DNA of 64,000 nt from Geobacillus stearothermophilus ATCC 12980 (GCF_030369615.1 NZ_CP128494.1:2003501-2067500); one strand, 5' to 3'; shown: positions 28,723 through 40,195, counted from the first letter of the stretch. Notes: generated by a model not told the origin, from the sequence alone. A program made the numbers and translations.

Positions 28723-29571
28723 TTAGGCAAAATAATATGGATAACTGCCCAACAGCTGCACCGTGCAGCCGAGCGCTTCGATTTCGGCGATCGCTCCCGG
28801 AATGAGCACCTCGTCGAGCGGCGCGTCGATATCAATGATGAAAAAGTAGTTTCCGAGACCTGTTTTCGCCGGACGCGACTCAATTTTCGTCAAGTTGAGC
28901 CGCCGCCAGGCAAACGCCGACAGCACCTGATGGAGCGCGCCAGGATGGTCTTGCGGCAACATCACAACGACAGTCGTTTTGTCGCCGGCATAAAGCGGCG
29001 AGTTGGGCGAAAGCGGCTCATTCCGCCGGCTGACAACGATGAAGCGCGTATGGTTGTAGTCATAGTCGTGAATATTCTCTTGGACGATCACCAGCCCATA
29101 TTCGTTGGCAGCGAGCCGGTTGGCGATCGCGGCCGCCGGCAAGTGGGGGTGTTCGCTCACAAATTTGGCGGCAGCGCTCGTCGATGTCATCGGCACTTGA
29201 CTGGCGCCTTTGAGCACCGTATGTAAAAATTTGCGGCATTGGGCGATGGCGTGTGCGTGCGAGTACACCTCTTTCACTTCGCGCCAGTGTGGGGCATGAT
29301 ACGGGTGCACAAGCAAATGCTGCTCGATTGGGACGACAATTTCGCCGATGATCGGCAGCGGCTGTTCATGAATCAAATAATCGAGCGTTAAGTTGACCGA
29401 CCCTTCCAATGCATTCTCAAGCGGCACAACGGCCGCCTTAATTTCCCCAGCGGCGGCGGCGTCGATGCAGTCGGGAATCGTATTGTACGGCTCGCGCGGC
29501 TCCGACGGAAACAGCGCCGCGACCGCCGCTTCGGTAAACGTCGCCTTCGGTCCTAAATAGCCGATTTTCAT
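28723..29571 (-). CDS. pheA: Prephenate dehydratase
   Basis: A 282-residue stand-alone dehydratase converting prephenate to phenylpyruvate in phenylalanine synthesis. The PDT domain starts MKIGYLGPKATFTEAAV and contains the catalytic TRF motif in NHTRFIVVSRR (about residue 172). The C-terminal ACT domain (LHQVLSAFAWRRLNLTKIESRPAKTGLGNYFFIIDID) includes the ESRP motif for Phe feedback inhibition. ATG after GGGAGAGG. Order obg-pheB-pheA is as in Bacillus. Confidence 0.96.
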   Translation of the reverse strand: MKIGYLGPKATFTEAAVAALFPSEPREPYNTIPDCIDAAAAGEIKAAVVPLENALEGSVNLTLDYLIHEQPLPIIGEIVVPIEQHLLVHPYHAPHWREVKEVYSHAHAIAQCRKFLHTVLKGASQVPMTSTSAAAKFVSEHPHLPAAAIANRLAANEYGLVIVQENIHDYDYNHTRFIVVSRRNEPLSPNSPLYAGDKTTVVVMLPQDHPGALHQVLSAFAWRRLNLTKIESRPAKTGLGNYFFIIDIDAPLDEVLIPGAIAEIEALGCTVQLLGSYPYYFA

Positions 29572-29592
29572 TTCGTTTGCCTCTCCCTTGCT

Positions 29593-30036
29593 TTAATACA
29601 CTCCTGAACCGACAATTTCCACTTTTTCGACAAATTCAAGCCTTCTCAACTTCCCCAACAGGTCATCGATGTCTTCATGCATATCGTTCGTACTGACGGA
29701 AAGCGTCACGTTCGCCCGCCCTTGCAGCGGGATCGTCTGGTGGATCGTCAACACGTTGCAGCCGGCCGCCGCCACGACGCCAAGCAGCTGTGACAGCGTG
29801 CCCGAGCGGTCTTCCAAATGGAAAAACAACGTCACGATATTTTCTTTCGTCACCGCCTGAAACGGAAAAATGGCGTCGCGGTATTTGTAAAAGACGCCGC
29901 GGCTGATGTTCGCAAGTTGCGCCGCCTCGGCGACCGAGGCGGCTTTTTTCCGCTCAAGCAGCTGCTTAGCCAGCACGACTTTTTTCATCGCTTCCGGCAG
30001 GACATCTTCGCGCACCAAGTAAAATTTTTTCTCCAC
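29593..30036 (-). CDS. pheB: ACT domain protein PheB
   Basis: A 147-residue protein with an N-terminal HTH-like region ([39 protein letters not shown]) and a C-terminal ACT domain ([34 protein letters not shown]). Known from B. subtilis upstream of pheA; once taken for chorismate mutase, now usually an uncharacterised UPF0735-type regulator. I chose GTG at 30036 ([11 protein letters not shown]) because it gives the family length and sits 8 nt after GGGGG. The longer GTG start at 30051 lacks a site. Confidence 0.88.
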   Translation of the reverse strand: MEKKFYLVREDVLPEAMKKVVLAKQLLERKKAASVAEAAQLANISRGVFYKYRDAIFPFQAVTKENIVTLFFHLEDRSGTLSQLLGVVAAAGCNVLTIHQTIPLQGRANVTLSVSTNDMHEDIDDLLGKLRRLEFVEKVEIVGSGVY

Positions 30037-30054
30037 CGCACCTTCCCCCACTTT

Positions 30055-31380
<1,326 letters not shown>

Positions 31381-31414
31381 TCATGACAAAATGAGTGTAG
31401 CTAATATTTATTAT

Positions 31415-31443
31415 TGTATACAGAGCCAATTCAATGCTGTCAA
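31415..31443 (-). promoter_or_regulatory. Sigma-A promoter of obg
   Basis: Minus strand TTGACA (31438–31443, perfect), 17 bp, TATACA (31415–31420). It lies between the spo0B stop and obg. Confidence 0.8.
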
Positions 31444-31450
31444 TATGTGC

Positions 31451-32011
31451 TTACCAATAAGGCGACCCGGAGCCGAGCGGCAGCTCGAGCTCCACCGTCA
31501 ATTCGTCCGCCCCGACAGCAAACGACACGAGCCGAAGCGGTGCTGATGGCTCACAGCGCTCGAGGCAGGCGCGAATGGCATCACCATCCCGCCATGCGCC
31601 GCGGCCGTCAAAAAAGAGCCCCACCCGCCCATCCGCAATCTCAATCGTCACGCATAAATGGTTTTCCGCCTGCTCATCGGCCTGCGCCTCAAGCAGACGA
31701 AAAAACCGGCGGCACCATTCGCTCAATTGTTCGTCATACGGCGACAAATCAGCCTCGCCGCCGACAATTTCATACTCAAGAAAAATCGGGTGCGGCTCCC
31801 AGTTGTACGTCATCATCAGCTCAGCAAACCGTTCGGCCTTTAAGTTCGTTAACCGCGTTTCCTGCTGCGCTTCGCCGATAATGCCGTTGATGATTTCTTG
31901 CACCCGCTCCACTTTATTGAGCGCCAAATGGCCTTTAATGAGCTGGATTTTGTTCAGCCAGTCATGGCGGGCATGGCGCATCACTTCGACGACAGTCCAT
32001 CGCTTTTCCAT
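31451..32011 (-). CDS. spo0B: Sporulation phosphotransferase Spo0B
   Basis: A 186-residue phosphorelay protein that passes phosphate from Spo0F to Spo0A. The phospho-accepting histidine is His16 in RHARHDWLNKIQLIKGHLAL, resembling the H-box of histidine kinases but without a working ATP domain, as expected. The C-terminal half is divergent. ATG follows GGGGAG. Between rpmA and obg, as in B. subtilis. Confidence 0.92.
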   Translation of the reverse strand: MEKRWTVVEVMRHARHDWLNKIQLIKGHLALNKVERVQEIINGIIGEAQQETRLTNLKAERFAELMMTYNWEPHPIFLEYEIVGGEADLSPYDEQLSEWCRRFFRLLEAQADEQAENHLCVTIEIADGRVGLFFDGRGAWRDGDAIRACLERCEPSAPLRLVSFAVGADELTVELELPLGSGSPYW

Positions 32012-32096
32012 GCAACGCTCCCCTATTCAATGCAGCGCAGCTTCCCGCGCCGCCTGTTGTTTCCTTCTCCCTTTTTAGAGAGGACAGTTTACTTTT

Positions 32097-32105
32097 ACTA
32101 TAGCA
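32097..32105 (-). promoter_or_regulatory. Candidate extended -10 promoter of spo0B
   Basis: Minus strand TGCTATAGT carries the TGn extension before a 5/6 -10 box. It lies downstream of the rpmA terminator and upstream of spo0B. No good -35 was seen. Confidence 0.45.
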
Positions 32106-32146
32106 TTTTCTGACAGCGAACGGGAGCGGTTTTTCGAGGGGAAAAA

Positions 32147-32178
32147 GAAAAACTCTAACCGCCACGGTTAGAGTTTTT
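32147..32178. terminator. Terminator of rplU-prp-rpmA
   Basis: AAAAACTCTAACCG and CGGTTAGAGTTTTT form a 14-bp perfect stem with a 3-nt loop, with T tracts in either direction, just after the rpmA stop. Confidence 0.93.
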
Positions 32179-32188
32179 CGAAACAATA

Positions 32189-32479
32189 TTACGCTTCTTG
32201 ACTGACCGGATAGACGCTCACGCGTTTGCGGTCGCGGCCGAGCCGTTCAAAACGGACGATGCCGTCGATTTTGGCGTACAGCGTGTCATCGCCGCCACGG
32301 CCGACGTTCAAGCCCGGATGGACTTTCGTTCCGCGTTGGCGGTACAAAATCGAGCCGCCCGTGACGAATTGGCCGTCAGCGCGTTTCGCGCCAAGGCGTT
32401 TCGCGATCGAGTCGCGGCCGTTTTTCGTCGAACCGACCCCTTTTTTCGAAGCGAAAAATTGCAAATCGAGTCTCAGCAT
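32189..32479 (-). CDS. rpmA: 50S ribosomal protein L27 with cleavable N-terminal extension
   Basis: A 96-residue precursor. The Firmicute-specific extension [10 protein letters not shown] precedes [14 protein letters not shown]. Prp cuts after the QFFA segment, and removal is essential because the mature N-terminus reaches the peptidyl transferase centre. ATG at 32479 after AGGAGGTGA with 5-nt spacing. Last gene of the L21 operon, adjacent to its protease gene. Confidence 0.97.
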   Translation of the reverse strand: MLRLDLQFFASKKGVGSTKNGRDSIAKRLGAKRADGQFVTGGSILYRQRGTKVHPGLNVGRGGDDTLYAKIDGIVRFERLGRDRKRVSVYPVSQEA

Positions 32480-32494
32480 GGCAGTCACCTCCTG

Positions 32495-32827
32495 CTACTT
32501 CCATGTTACACGGATGAATTTTCCGTAATCGCGTTCGATCGTCTTCAGCGAGACGACCATCGCTTTGAGCAAAAGCTGTACTTTTTCTGCCGTCGCTGCT
32601 TCTTCCAGCTTCGGAAGCTCACAGCGAAGATAGCCGCCGTCTTGGCCGAGCGACACATTCGGGCGGACGCCGGTGAGCTCCTCAATGGCGTTGATCGTGC
32701 CGAACGAAACCGCCGAAGCACCGGCGCATACAATGTCCTCTCCGCGTTTCGCAAAATGGGCATGCCCTTCCATCGTAAACGCGCGAATGCAGCCGTCCGC
32801 CTCCCGTTCAATCGTGACGCGAATCAT
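32495..32827 (-). CDS. prp: Ribosomal-processing cysteine protease Prp
   Basis: A 110-residue protease that removes the L27 N-terminal extension. The catalytic pair is His22 (EGHAHFAK) and Cys34 (DIVCAGASA). Its ATG lies one base after the rplU stop with no recognisable Shine-Dalgarno, so it is probably translated by reinitiation from rplU. That would keep it low relative to the ribosomal proteins. Confidence 0.95.
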   Translation of the reverse strand: MIRVTIEREADGCIRAFTMEGHAHFAKRGEDIVCAGASAVSFGTINAIEELTGVRPNVSLGQDGGYLRCELPKLEEAATAEKVQLLLKAMVVSLKTIERDYGKFIRVTWK

Positions 32828-32828
32828 C

Positions 32829-33137
32829 TTATGCGTTGATTTTTTCGATCACGACTTTGGTGTACGGCTGACGGTGGCCTTGTTTGCGGCGATAGTTCTT
32901 TTTCGCTTTATATTTGAAGACGATGATTTTCTTTTGCCGGCCATGTTTTTGCACTTTCGCCGTCACGGTTGCGCCTTCGACCGTCGGGTTTCCGATTTTC
33001 ACCGTTTCCCCGCCGATGAACAACACTTTGTCAAACGTGACCGTATCGCCTTCATTGGCATCCAATTTTTCAATGTAAATTTCTTGGCCTTCTTCCACTT
33101 TCAATTGTTTGCCACCAGTTTCGATAATTGCGTACAT
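32829..33137 (-). CDS. rplU: 50S ribosomal protein L21
   Basis: A 102-residue ribosomal protein starting [20 protein letters not shown] and containing the family motif [19 protein letters not shown] near the C-terminus. ATG at 33137 with GGAGGT upstream. First gene of the rplU-prp-rpmA operon, behind a structured leader. Confidence 0.97.
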   Translation of the reverse strand: MYAIIETGGKQLKVEEGQEIYIEKLDANEGDTVTFDKVLFIGGETVKIGNPTVEGATVTAKVQKHGRQKKIIVFKYKAKKNYRRKQGHRQPYTKVVIEKINA

Positions 33138-33296
33138 GCATCGCACCTCCTTCATAATACTCAGACTCGCCAGCGTCAAGGCGGTTCCGGATGGAACGCT
33201 TCACAACCCGCGCTGAGCGGTTGTAGTACGGGTGCGTCTTTTTGCGACAGCCGCCCTCTTTTGTCCTTTCCGAAAGGGACAAAAAGTCTACAACGT
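33138..33296 (-). ncRNA. L21 leader (structured 5' UTR of rplU)
   Basis: About 160 nt separate the predicted transcription start from rplU. They contain an early hairpin (TTTTGTCC CTTTCGGAAA GGACAAAA, 33259–33287) and further GC-rich pairable segments up to the Shine-Dalgarno. Position and architecture match the L21 leader family of Bacillales, thought to mediate feedback by L21. Boundaries are approximate. Confidence 0.7.
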
Positions 33297-33301
33297 CATT
33301 T

Positions 33302-33330
33302 ATAATAACATAGAAACAGCCTATCGTCAA
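33302..33330 (-). promoter_or_regulatory. Sigma-A promoter of the L21 operon
   Basis: Minus strand TTGACG (33325–33330), 17 bp, TATTAT (33302–33307). Both boxes are 5/6 to consensus. Confidence 0.8.
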
Positions 33331-33354
33331 CCACTATTTTCCCCACAAAAGCCA

Positions 33355-33380
33355 ACAAAAAAGCGGCGGTCGCCGCTTTA
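33355..33380 (-). terminator. Terminator of spoIVFA-spoIVFB
   Basis: Minus strand AAGCGGCG and CGCCGCTT form a short GC-rich stem followed by TTTTTTG. It overlaps the spoIVFB stop codon. Confidence 0.8.
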
Positions 33381-34238
33381 ATAAATGAGTGCACCTAGTG
33401 GCGCGTCGGTCCGCTTTTCCGCAAAAAACGCATGCAGCAGCTCATTTTCATCGAGCGTCATCCGCTCGCCGCTCCCGCCAGTGACCTCGATCGCATGCTT
33501 TTGTCCACGGTAAAAGCGGTGCAGCACGGCCGAGATGCGCTCCTCGGCGGAGGCGGTGATCGTCTGCAGCCTTGTATAGTCGCCTTTTTTTCCGTAATAC
33601 CGTTCAAGCAAAAAGCGCATCACGATATACGGATGCTGCTTCCACTCCTGCCAGACGGCATGCGCCAAAAAAGCGGCGATCACCCACAACTCCAACTGGC
33701 GCGGCACCGCGACGAGCAAAAGGATCACGCCGGCAACGAGCATCGCCGCTGAGATGGCGACCATATTCCGGTGCGCCTCACTGAACGGGCGGCGATACGA
33801 AAGCAGCAAAAACAACAGTTTGCCGCCATCAAGCGGCCAAACCGGCAGCAGGTTCAGCCCGAAGACAGCAACGTTATAGCGAAAAAACAATTCCCAGCTC
33901 CCGTCATCCATCCAACCGGCCTTCCAGAAAAAACACGCTGCGGCCCCGAGCCAAAGATGCTGCGCCGGCCCGGCGAGCGTCACGATCCACTCCTCGCGAA
34001 ACGGCCGGTTTCCATGCTCTTCCACTTCCGCTACCCCGCCAAACGGCAGCAGCAAAATCCGTTTCACCCGCCACGAAAAAAACGCCGCGGCCGCCGCATG
34101 GCCGAGCTCATGAACAAGGACGATAAAAAACAGCAAACAAAGCTGCTTAAAATGGGCGGTCAGCACCGCCATGCCGCCGATCAGCCATAACAACGGATGA
34201 ACATGCAGTTTGCCAAGCAGCCCGATATACTTATTCAA
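33378..34238 (-). CDS. spoIVFB: Stage IV sporulation protein FB, intramembrane site-2 metalloprotease
   Basis: A 286-residue membrane zinc protease that cleaves pro-sigma-K. HELGH at residues 43–47 and NLLPVWPLDGG with Asp137 are the zinc ligands, at the same positions as in B. subtilis. Six or so membrane segments precede a C-terminal CBS-like region. ATG overlaps the spoIVFA stop by 8 nt. Its inhibition circuit (SpoIVFA here, BofC at 19 kb) is in the same window. Confidence 0.95.
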   Translation of the reverse strand: MNKYIGLLGKLHVHPLLWLIGGMAVLTAHFKQLCLLFFIVLVHELGHAAAAAFFSWRVKRILLLPFGGVAEVEEHGNRPFREEWIVTLAGPAQHLWLGAAACFFWKAGWMDDGSWELFFRYNVAVFGLNLLPVWPLDGGKLLFLLLSYRRPFSEAHRNMVAISAAMLVAGVILLLVAVPRQLELWVIAAFLAHAVWQEWKQHPYIVMRFLLERYYGKKGDYTRLQTITASAEERISAVLHRFYRGQKHAIEVTGGSGERMTLDENELLHAFFAEKRTDAPLGALIY

Positions 34239-34998
34239 AGGAGATCACCTGGATGGGGTCAATAAATTTATCTCCCTGCTTAATGGCAAAATAAAACAGC
34301 CCTTTTTGGTTATCCGTTTCGCTCGCTTGGACGGTGCCGATCTCTTTTCCCATTTCGACAAAATCGTATAGTTTCACCGATATCGTCCCTAAATGGCCAT
34401 ACCACGTCTCGCTGCCGTCGGCATGCTGAATGACGACTGTTTTCCCGAGATTCTCTTTCATGCCGGCAAAGGTGACGATCCCTTCTTTCATCGCTTCCAC
34501 ACTTTCGCCGTTTGCGGTTTCAATCATCACCCCTTGGCCATTTTTTTCAAAGCTCTCCAGCACGCGGCCGGATGCGGGCACCGCGTATGATGAGGCAGTT
34601 TTTGTTTCCTGTTCTTTTTTCGGTGCAAAAAAGGCGAGCGGCTCGCCAAACGTTTGTTCATACCAAGCCGAGACAGCGGCGAACTGAAATTCCGTCTCCA
34701 TCGTCCGAGCGACAAACTGCCGGGCCGGCTCGAGCGAAGCGGACGGATGTTTGAACAAAATGGCGGTGACGAGCACAAGGCAAGCGGCGATGAGCGTTTG
34801 AAAAAGAAACCACTCTTTGCGGAACAGCGGGTGCGGCCCCGATTCAAACGAATAGCGGTCGTACGTAACGACCGGCAGCCCGTACCGCTCCTCATCAGCG
34901 GCGCTCCATCTAGATTCTTTTGGATCCTGCCCCTTATATTGACGTTCCCTTCTTCGTTTTTCAATGCGTTTTTTCATCTCACGGACGCGTCGATCCAT
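34231..34998 (-). CDS. spoIVFA: Stage IV sporulation protein FA (SpoIVFB regulator)
   Basis: A 255-residue membrane protein holding SpoIVFB inactive until SpoIVB cleaves it. It has a basic N-terminus, one membrane segment at about residues 68–86 (FQTLIAACLVLVTAILF), and a C-terminal lysostaphin/M23-like domain (GKTVVIQHADGSETWYGHLGTISV) probably without peptidase activity. I chose ATG at 34998 (MDRRVREMKKR), 4 nt after GGAGGGGGG. A near-consensus sigma-E promoter lies upstream. Confidence 0.93.
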   Translation of the reverse strand: MDRRVREMKKRIEKRRRERQYKGQDPKESRWSAADEERYGLPVVTYDRYSFESGPHPLFRKEWFLFQTLIAACLVLVTAILFKHPSASLEPARQFVARTMETEFQFAAVSAWYEQTFGEPLAFFAPKKEQETKTASSYAVPASGRVLESFEKNGQGVMIETANGESVEAMKEGIVTFAGMKENLGKTVVIQHADGSETWYGHLGTISVKLYDFVEMGKEIGTVQASETDNQKGLFYFAIKQGDKFIDPIQVISFE

Positions 34999-35034
34999 AC
35001 GTCCCCCCTCCACCTTTCTAACAACGTTTGTACT

Positions 35035-35063
35035 AGTTTATGAGACAACCCGTTTGAATATGA
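35035..35063 (-). promoter_or_regulatory. Sigma-E promoter of spoIVFA-spoIVFB
   Basis: Minus strand TCATATT (35057–35063), 14-bp spacer, CATAAACT (35035–35042). The -35 is a full match to the sigma-E element and the -10 has the CATA core. The rest of the 253-bp gap up to minD holds only the minD terminator. Confidence 0.8.
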
Positions 35064-35212
35064 GCAGGCGTTTTTCGCGGCGCTGAATCTGCCCATCGAT
35101 GCAGACGTGATCAGCCGCGGCGGCGAAAAATGATGGTTTGCGACTCAAAAGGCGGTGAAAAGCAGGTTTTTCGCACAGCTTGGCGGCGCTTGGCACAGAC
35201 GAGGGGCAAAAC

Positions 35213-35245
35213 AAAAAGGGCAATTTCCCTACCGGAATTGCCCTC
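35213..35245 (-). terminator. Terminator of the mre-min operon
   Basis: Minus strand AGGGCAATT and AATTGCCCT pair across an 11-nt loop, followed by TTTTTG, directly after minD. Confidence 0.88.
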
Positions 35246-35251
35246 ATTCCT

Positions 35252-36055
35252 CTATTTCAGGCTAAATATTTTTCGAATCTTTGAGAACAACCCTTTCTCC
35301 TCTTCCTCAAGCGGCGGCAGCGGCACCGATTCGCCGAGGATGCGGCGGGCGATGTTGCGGTAAGCGATCGACGCCTTGCTGTTAGGGTCGAGCACGATCG
35401 GTTCGCCGCGGTTCGACGCTTTGATCACGTTTTCATCGTCGACAATAATGCCGAGCAGCTCGATCGACAAATGCATGACGATTTCATCGACATCGAGCAT
35501 ATCTCCGTTTTTCATCATATGGCTGCGAATGCGGTTGATGATCAAGCGCGGCGACTTGACGTGCTCTTCCGCTTCAAGCAAGCCGATGATGCGGTCGGCG
35601 TCGCGGACGGCCGACACTTCCGGCGTCGTGACGACGATCGCCTCATCCGCGCCGGCGACGGCGTTGCGGTATCCTTGCTCAATGCCAGCTGGACAGTCGA
35701 TGAGCACATAGTCGTATTCTTGCTTCAGCTGCTCGATCAGCTCTTTCATCTGCCCCGGATTGACCGCCGATTTATCGCTCGTTTGCGCAGCCGGCAGCAA
35801 ATACAAATGGTTCTCGAACCGCTTATCTTTAACAAGCGCCTTTTGCACGGTGCAGCGCCCTTCGACGACATCGACTAAGTCGTAAATAATGCGGTTTTCA
35901 AGCCCCAGCACAACATCAAGGTTGCGCAGCCCGATGTCCGTATCGACCAGGCACACCCGCTTCCCCAAAATGGCAAGGGCCGTCCCAAGGTTCGCGGTCG
36001 TCGTCGTTTTGCCGACGCCGCCTTTCCCGGAAGTGATGACGATCGCTTCTCCCAC
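35252..36055 (-). CDS. minD: Septum site-determining ATPase MinD
   Basis: A 267-residue ParA/MinD ATPase that recruits MinC to the membrane to block polar division. Deviant Walker A GKGGVGKTT (residues about 11–19), Walker A' VCLVDTDIGLRN, Walker B YVLIDCPAGIE, and a C-terminal amphipathic membrane-targeting helix (GLFSKIRKIFSLK). GTG at 36055 (GEAIVITSGKGG) is 9 nt after AAGGAG and matches the family N-terminus. A GTG 6 nt earlier is too close. Confidence 0.96.
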   Translation of the reverse strand: MGEAIVITSGKGGVGKTTTTANLGTALAILGKRVCLVDTDIGLRNLDVVLGLENRIIYDLVDVVEGRCTVQKALVKDKRFENHLYLLPAAQTSDKSAVNPGQMKELIEQLKQEYDYVLIDCPAGIEQGYRNAVAGADEAIVVTTPEVSAVRDADRIIGLLEAEEHVKSPRLIINRIRSHMMKNGDMLDVDEIVMHLSIELLGIIVDDENVIKASNRGEPIVLDPNSKASIAYRNIARRILGESVPLPPLEEEEKGLFSKIRKIFSLK

Positions 36056-36057
36056 GG

Positions 36058-36741
36058 TCACATTCTCCTTTCTAAGCGCGTCAAATTCGGCCGCAAATGC
36101 ATGAGCAGCTGCAAGCGGTCGACAACAATCTGGTTATGTTCATCAACATAAGCGCATTCCATTTCATTTCCTTCGTCCGTTTTGTAGTCGGGAGCGCGGT
36201 TCATCACATCTCCGATGCGCAGCTGCATCGGCTTCATCACCGACGCGGCGATGACAGCTTCTTTGTTCCCGCTATACCCAGCATGAGCAATGCCGCGCAA
36301 AGCGCCGAGGATGAAAATGTTCCCCCCGGCGATGACTGTTCCGCCAGGGTTGACGTCGCCGATCAGCAGCAAATCCCCTTCGACATGAAGCACTTGCCCG
36401 GAACGGACGATGCGCGGGACAGCCGAAATTTTCATTTTTTGCACCCATTCGAGCGCTTCCGCTTTCGATATGACATTGCTTTCGATTGAATCGACGACCA
36501 AGTTTTTGGAACGGCGGATGAGCGCGCGCAGCTCCTCTTCTTGTTCGGGCGTCAAGTAACGGTTCCCGACTTTGAGATGCACGGAGACGAGCGGACTGTT
36601 TGGCGCAACGCCGGCGCGTTTGATGAGCCGCTCTTCGATTTCTTTCAACAAGTCCTCGTACGAACAACGGTCATCCAACTGCAGCGTCAGCCCGTCTTTC
36701 GTCCCTTTAATCGTCACGTACTGCTGCTTTTGCTTTGCCAC
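36058..36741 (-). CDS. minC: Septum site-determining protein MinC
   Basis: A 227-residue FtsZ-assembly inhibitor. N-terminal domain (residues 1–100) and a C-terminal right-handed beta-helix domain rich in glycine ([37 protein letters not shown]), which binds MinD. GTG at 36741 ([17 protein letters not shown]) follows GGGGTG with 6-nt spacing and gives the family length. It lies 2 nt before minD. Confidence 0.95.
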   Translation of the reverse strand: MAKQKQQYVTIKGTKDGLTLQLDDRCSYEDLLKEIEERLIKRAGVAPNSPLVSVHLKVGNRYLTPEQEEELRALIRRSKNLVVDSIESNVISKAEALEWVQKMKISAVPRIVRSGQVLHVEGDLLLIGDVNPGGTVIAGGNIFILGALRGIAHAGYSGNKEAVIAASVMKPMQLRIGDVMNRAPDYKTDEGNEMECAYVDEHNQIVVDRLQLLMHLRPNLTRLERRM

Positions 36742-36790
36742 AACGTTCACCCCAACGAATAATTCTACAAAACGGGCCGTTTTTCCTCTT

Positions 36791-37309
36791 TTATTCTTCC
36801 TGCTCCGACCGGCGAATTTTTGCCATCCACCGTTCAAGCGGGTGCAAAAAGACGAGCAAAAACACGGCGTTTAACAGCAGCGTTGGCCATAAGCGGCGCC
36901 CCCAAAAGACGGCAAACGGCCAATCCGTCCGTCCGATCAACAGCTGGATGCCGTACACATAACTGTCAAGCACCGCGACAGCCAACAACGACAACAAAAA
37001 AAGAACGAGCCAGTTCTGGTGAAACCATCTCATCACTTTGCCCGCTCCATAGGCGATGAGCGCATAGGCAAACGCGTAAACGCCGAGCAGCTCCGTATAG
37101 ACGCAATCATACAGAAACCCGAAAATAACCCCGTATCCCATCGCCCGCGTTCCGCCGAAGTGCACAGCCATCAGCACCAAAAAAATGAGAAAAAAGCGGG
37201 GAACAAAAAAATACCGGATGTATACATCGCCTTTCGGCCATACATCAACCAAAATGCTTTCACTGACAAAACATAACACCGCAAGGAAAGGGAGACGCCA
37301 CTTATTCAC
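36791..37309 (-). CDS. mreD: Rod shape-determining protein MreD
   Basis: A 172-residue membrane protein of the elongasome with about five hydrophobic segments and the family-typical [29 protein letters not shown] start overlaps the mreC stop as GTGA, showing tight coupling. Confidence 0.94.
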   Translation of the reverse strand: MNKWRLPFLAVLCFVSESILVDVWPKGDVYIRYFFVPRFFLIFLVLMAVHFGGTRAMGYGVIFGFLYDCVYTELLGVYAFAYALIAYGAGKVMRWFHQNWLVLFLLSLLAVAVLDSYVYGIQLLIGRTDWPFAVFWGRRLWPTLLLNAVFLLVFLHPLERWMAKIRRSEQEE

Positions 37310-38172
37310 TTTGCCTCCTCCTCTTCTTGCAGTGTTGCATCGATCGTCCGTTTCACAATCATAACGTCGTCCACATCGTACAAGTTGGCAAACGGCTTGA
37401 CATAGATGACTTGCGTCAGCCCGTACTGATCCGGTTTGACTTCCGTCACTTCACCGATCGGCAATCCCTTTGGAAACACGCCGCCGAGACCGGAAGTCAA
37501 TACTTTTTGCTTCTCCTTCACTTTGGCGTCAATTGGAATTTCGCCAAGGATCAGTTCGCGTCGTTTGCTGTCATACCCTTCAATTAAGCCGAATACATTT
37601 TCGTTTCCTTGGACATACGCGGAAATGCGGTTGTTTTGGTCAAGCGCGCTCAACAGCTGGACGGTGGATGTGAATTGGGAAGCATGCTGCACTTTGCCGA
37701 CAAGTCCAGCCGGGGTAATGACGGCCATATCTTTTTTCACCCCGTGTTGCGCACCTTTGTTGACGATCACCGTCTCCCGCCAACGGTCTGGATTCCGTCC
37801 GATCACGGTCGCTTGAATGGGGATAAAATCGCGCAAACTCTCTTTTTTATCGAGAAGCGCCCGCAACCGTTCGTTTTCCTGGCGCAGCGACTCCACTTCG
37901 GCCTGCAGCGCCGCATACTCCTCAAGCCTCGCCTTCAGCAATTGATTTTCCTCATATGTATGGCGAAGGTCGCTCACATTTTCAAGGAAGCCCGCGACCA
38001 CTTGCGCAGGCTTCCCGAACAGAAGCTGGACAAAGCCAACCGTGTCTTTCACAAACTGCTCCGGCCACGTCAGTTGCTCGCGGCTGCGCAGCGAAAACCC
38101 GATCAACATGACGAGAATGACGATGCTGACAAGCAAAAAAATGAGGCGCTTATTTCCGAAAAACTGTGGCAT
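37306..38172 (-). CDS. mreC: Rod shape-determining protein MreC
   Basis: A 288-residue bitopic protein. Membrane segment at residues 9–26, a coiled coil at about 60–105 (LKARLEEYAALQAEVESLRQENERLRALL), then the two beta-barrel domains (IQATVIGRNPDRWRETVIVNKG; GLVGKV; TSGLGGVFPKGLPIGEVTEV). It scaffolds peptidoglycan synthases outside the membrane. ATG 20 nt after mreB. Confidence 0.95.
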   Translation of the reverse strand: MPQFFGNKRLIFLLVSIVILVMLIGFSLRSREQLTWPEQFVKDTVGFVQLLFGKPAQVVAGFLENVSDLRHTYEENQLLKARLEEYAALQAEVESLRQENERLRALLDKKESLRDFIPIQATVIGRNPDRWRETVIVNKGAQHGVKKDMAVITPAGLVGKVQHASQFTSTVQLLSALDQNNRISAYVQGNENVFGLIEGYDSKRRELILGEIPIDAKVKEKQKVLTSGLGGVFPKGLPIGEVTEVKPDQYGLTQVIYVKPFANLYDVDDVMIVKRTIDATLQEEEEAK

Positions 38173-38192
38173 GCGTCGGCACCTTCTTGCTG

Positions 38193-39260
<1,068 letters not shown>

Positions 39261-39343
39261 CTATTGGCCAAATTGGTCGGATGTCAGTCATTTATAAATT
39301 GTACAGCACCGCCTAAACGGATTCGGAAAAACTCATAGTTGAT

Positions 39344-39372
39344 ATTATAACTGATTCGACAAAAAATGAGAA
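39344..39372 (-). promoter_or_regulatory. Sigma-A promoter of mreBCD-minCD
   Basis: Minus strand TATAAT (39344–39349, perfect) with TTCTCA 17 bp upstream (39367–39372, 4/6). Located between radC and mreB. The -35 is weak. Confidence 0.6.
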
Positions 39373-39375
39373 CCG

Positions 39376-40056
39376 TTAGACATAGCCTTTTTCTTTCAGA
39401 CTGATGAATTTTTGATCGCCGATGATAAGATGGTCCAACAGCTCAATGCCGATAATGCGGCCGCATTCCGCGAGCCGTTTGGTGACATCGATGTCTTCGC
39501 GGCTTGGGGTTGGATCACCGGAGGGGTGGTTGTGCACGCAAATGACAGAGGCGGCGGATCGTTTGATCGCCTCTTTAAACACTTCGCGCGGGTGGACAAT
39601 TGAAGCGTTTAAGCTGCCGATGAACACCGTTTTGCGATAAATAACTTGGTTTTTTGTATTCAAATAAATCGCAACAAAATGTTCTTGCGACAAAAACCGC
39701 ATATCTTCCATCACATATTTGGCTCCGTCCTCCGGGCAGCGGATCACATAGCGGTCGTTATAGCCGGATTGGTGGATGCGGCGGCCGAGTTCCAACGCCG
39801 CCAAAATTTGCGCCGCTTTTGTCGGCCCGATTCCTTTAATATTCGTCATTTCTTCCACTGTTGCGTCTTTGAGCAGCCTTAGCCCTTCAAAGTGGCGAAG
39901 GAAGCGTTGGGCAAGCTGCACGACCGACTCGTCCTTCGTTCCGGTGCGCAACAAAATCGCCAGAAATTCATGGTCTGCCAAGCTTTCCGGCCCCGACGAC
40001 AACATCCGTTCGCGCGGACGGCTGTCTTTCGGCACATCGCGGATCATCCACGCCAT
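39376..40056 (-). CDS. radC: RadC/MPN+ JAMM-domain protein
   Basis: A 226-residue protein with an N-terminal helix-hairpin-helix (MTNIKGIGPTKAAQILAALELGRRI) and the C-terminal JAMM metalloprotease-like domain with HNHPSGDPTPSREDID. It was once thought to act in DNA repair; its real role is unsettled. ATG at 40056 follows AAGGGAGGA. The longer open frame is not supported. Position between maf and mreB as in B. subtilis. Confidence 0.93.
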   Translation of the reverse strand: MAWMIRDVPKDSRPRERMLSSGPESLADHEFLAILLRTGTKDESVVQLAQRFLRHFEGLRLLKDATVEEMTNIKGIGPTKAAQILAALELGRRIHQSGYNDRYVIRCPEDGAKYVMEDMRFLSQEHFVAIYLNTKNQVIYRKTVFIGSLNASIVHPREVFKEAIKRSAASVICVHNHPSGDPTPSREDIDVTKRLAECGRIIGIELLDHLIIGDQKFISLKEKGYV

Positions 40057-40195
40057 TGTATTCCTCCCTTTTCGTATTTTTGTTCGACCAAACGGCTGGC
40101 GCGCTGCAGGCGCCCAGCTGCTTGGCCACATCGCGTCCCCATGCCGTCTCGCGGCCATGGCGAAGCCCCAGACTGAACATCCTTTGCTGAAACAA

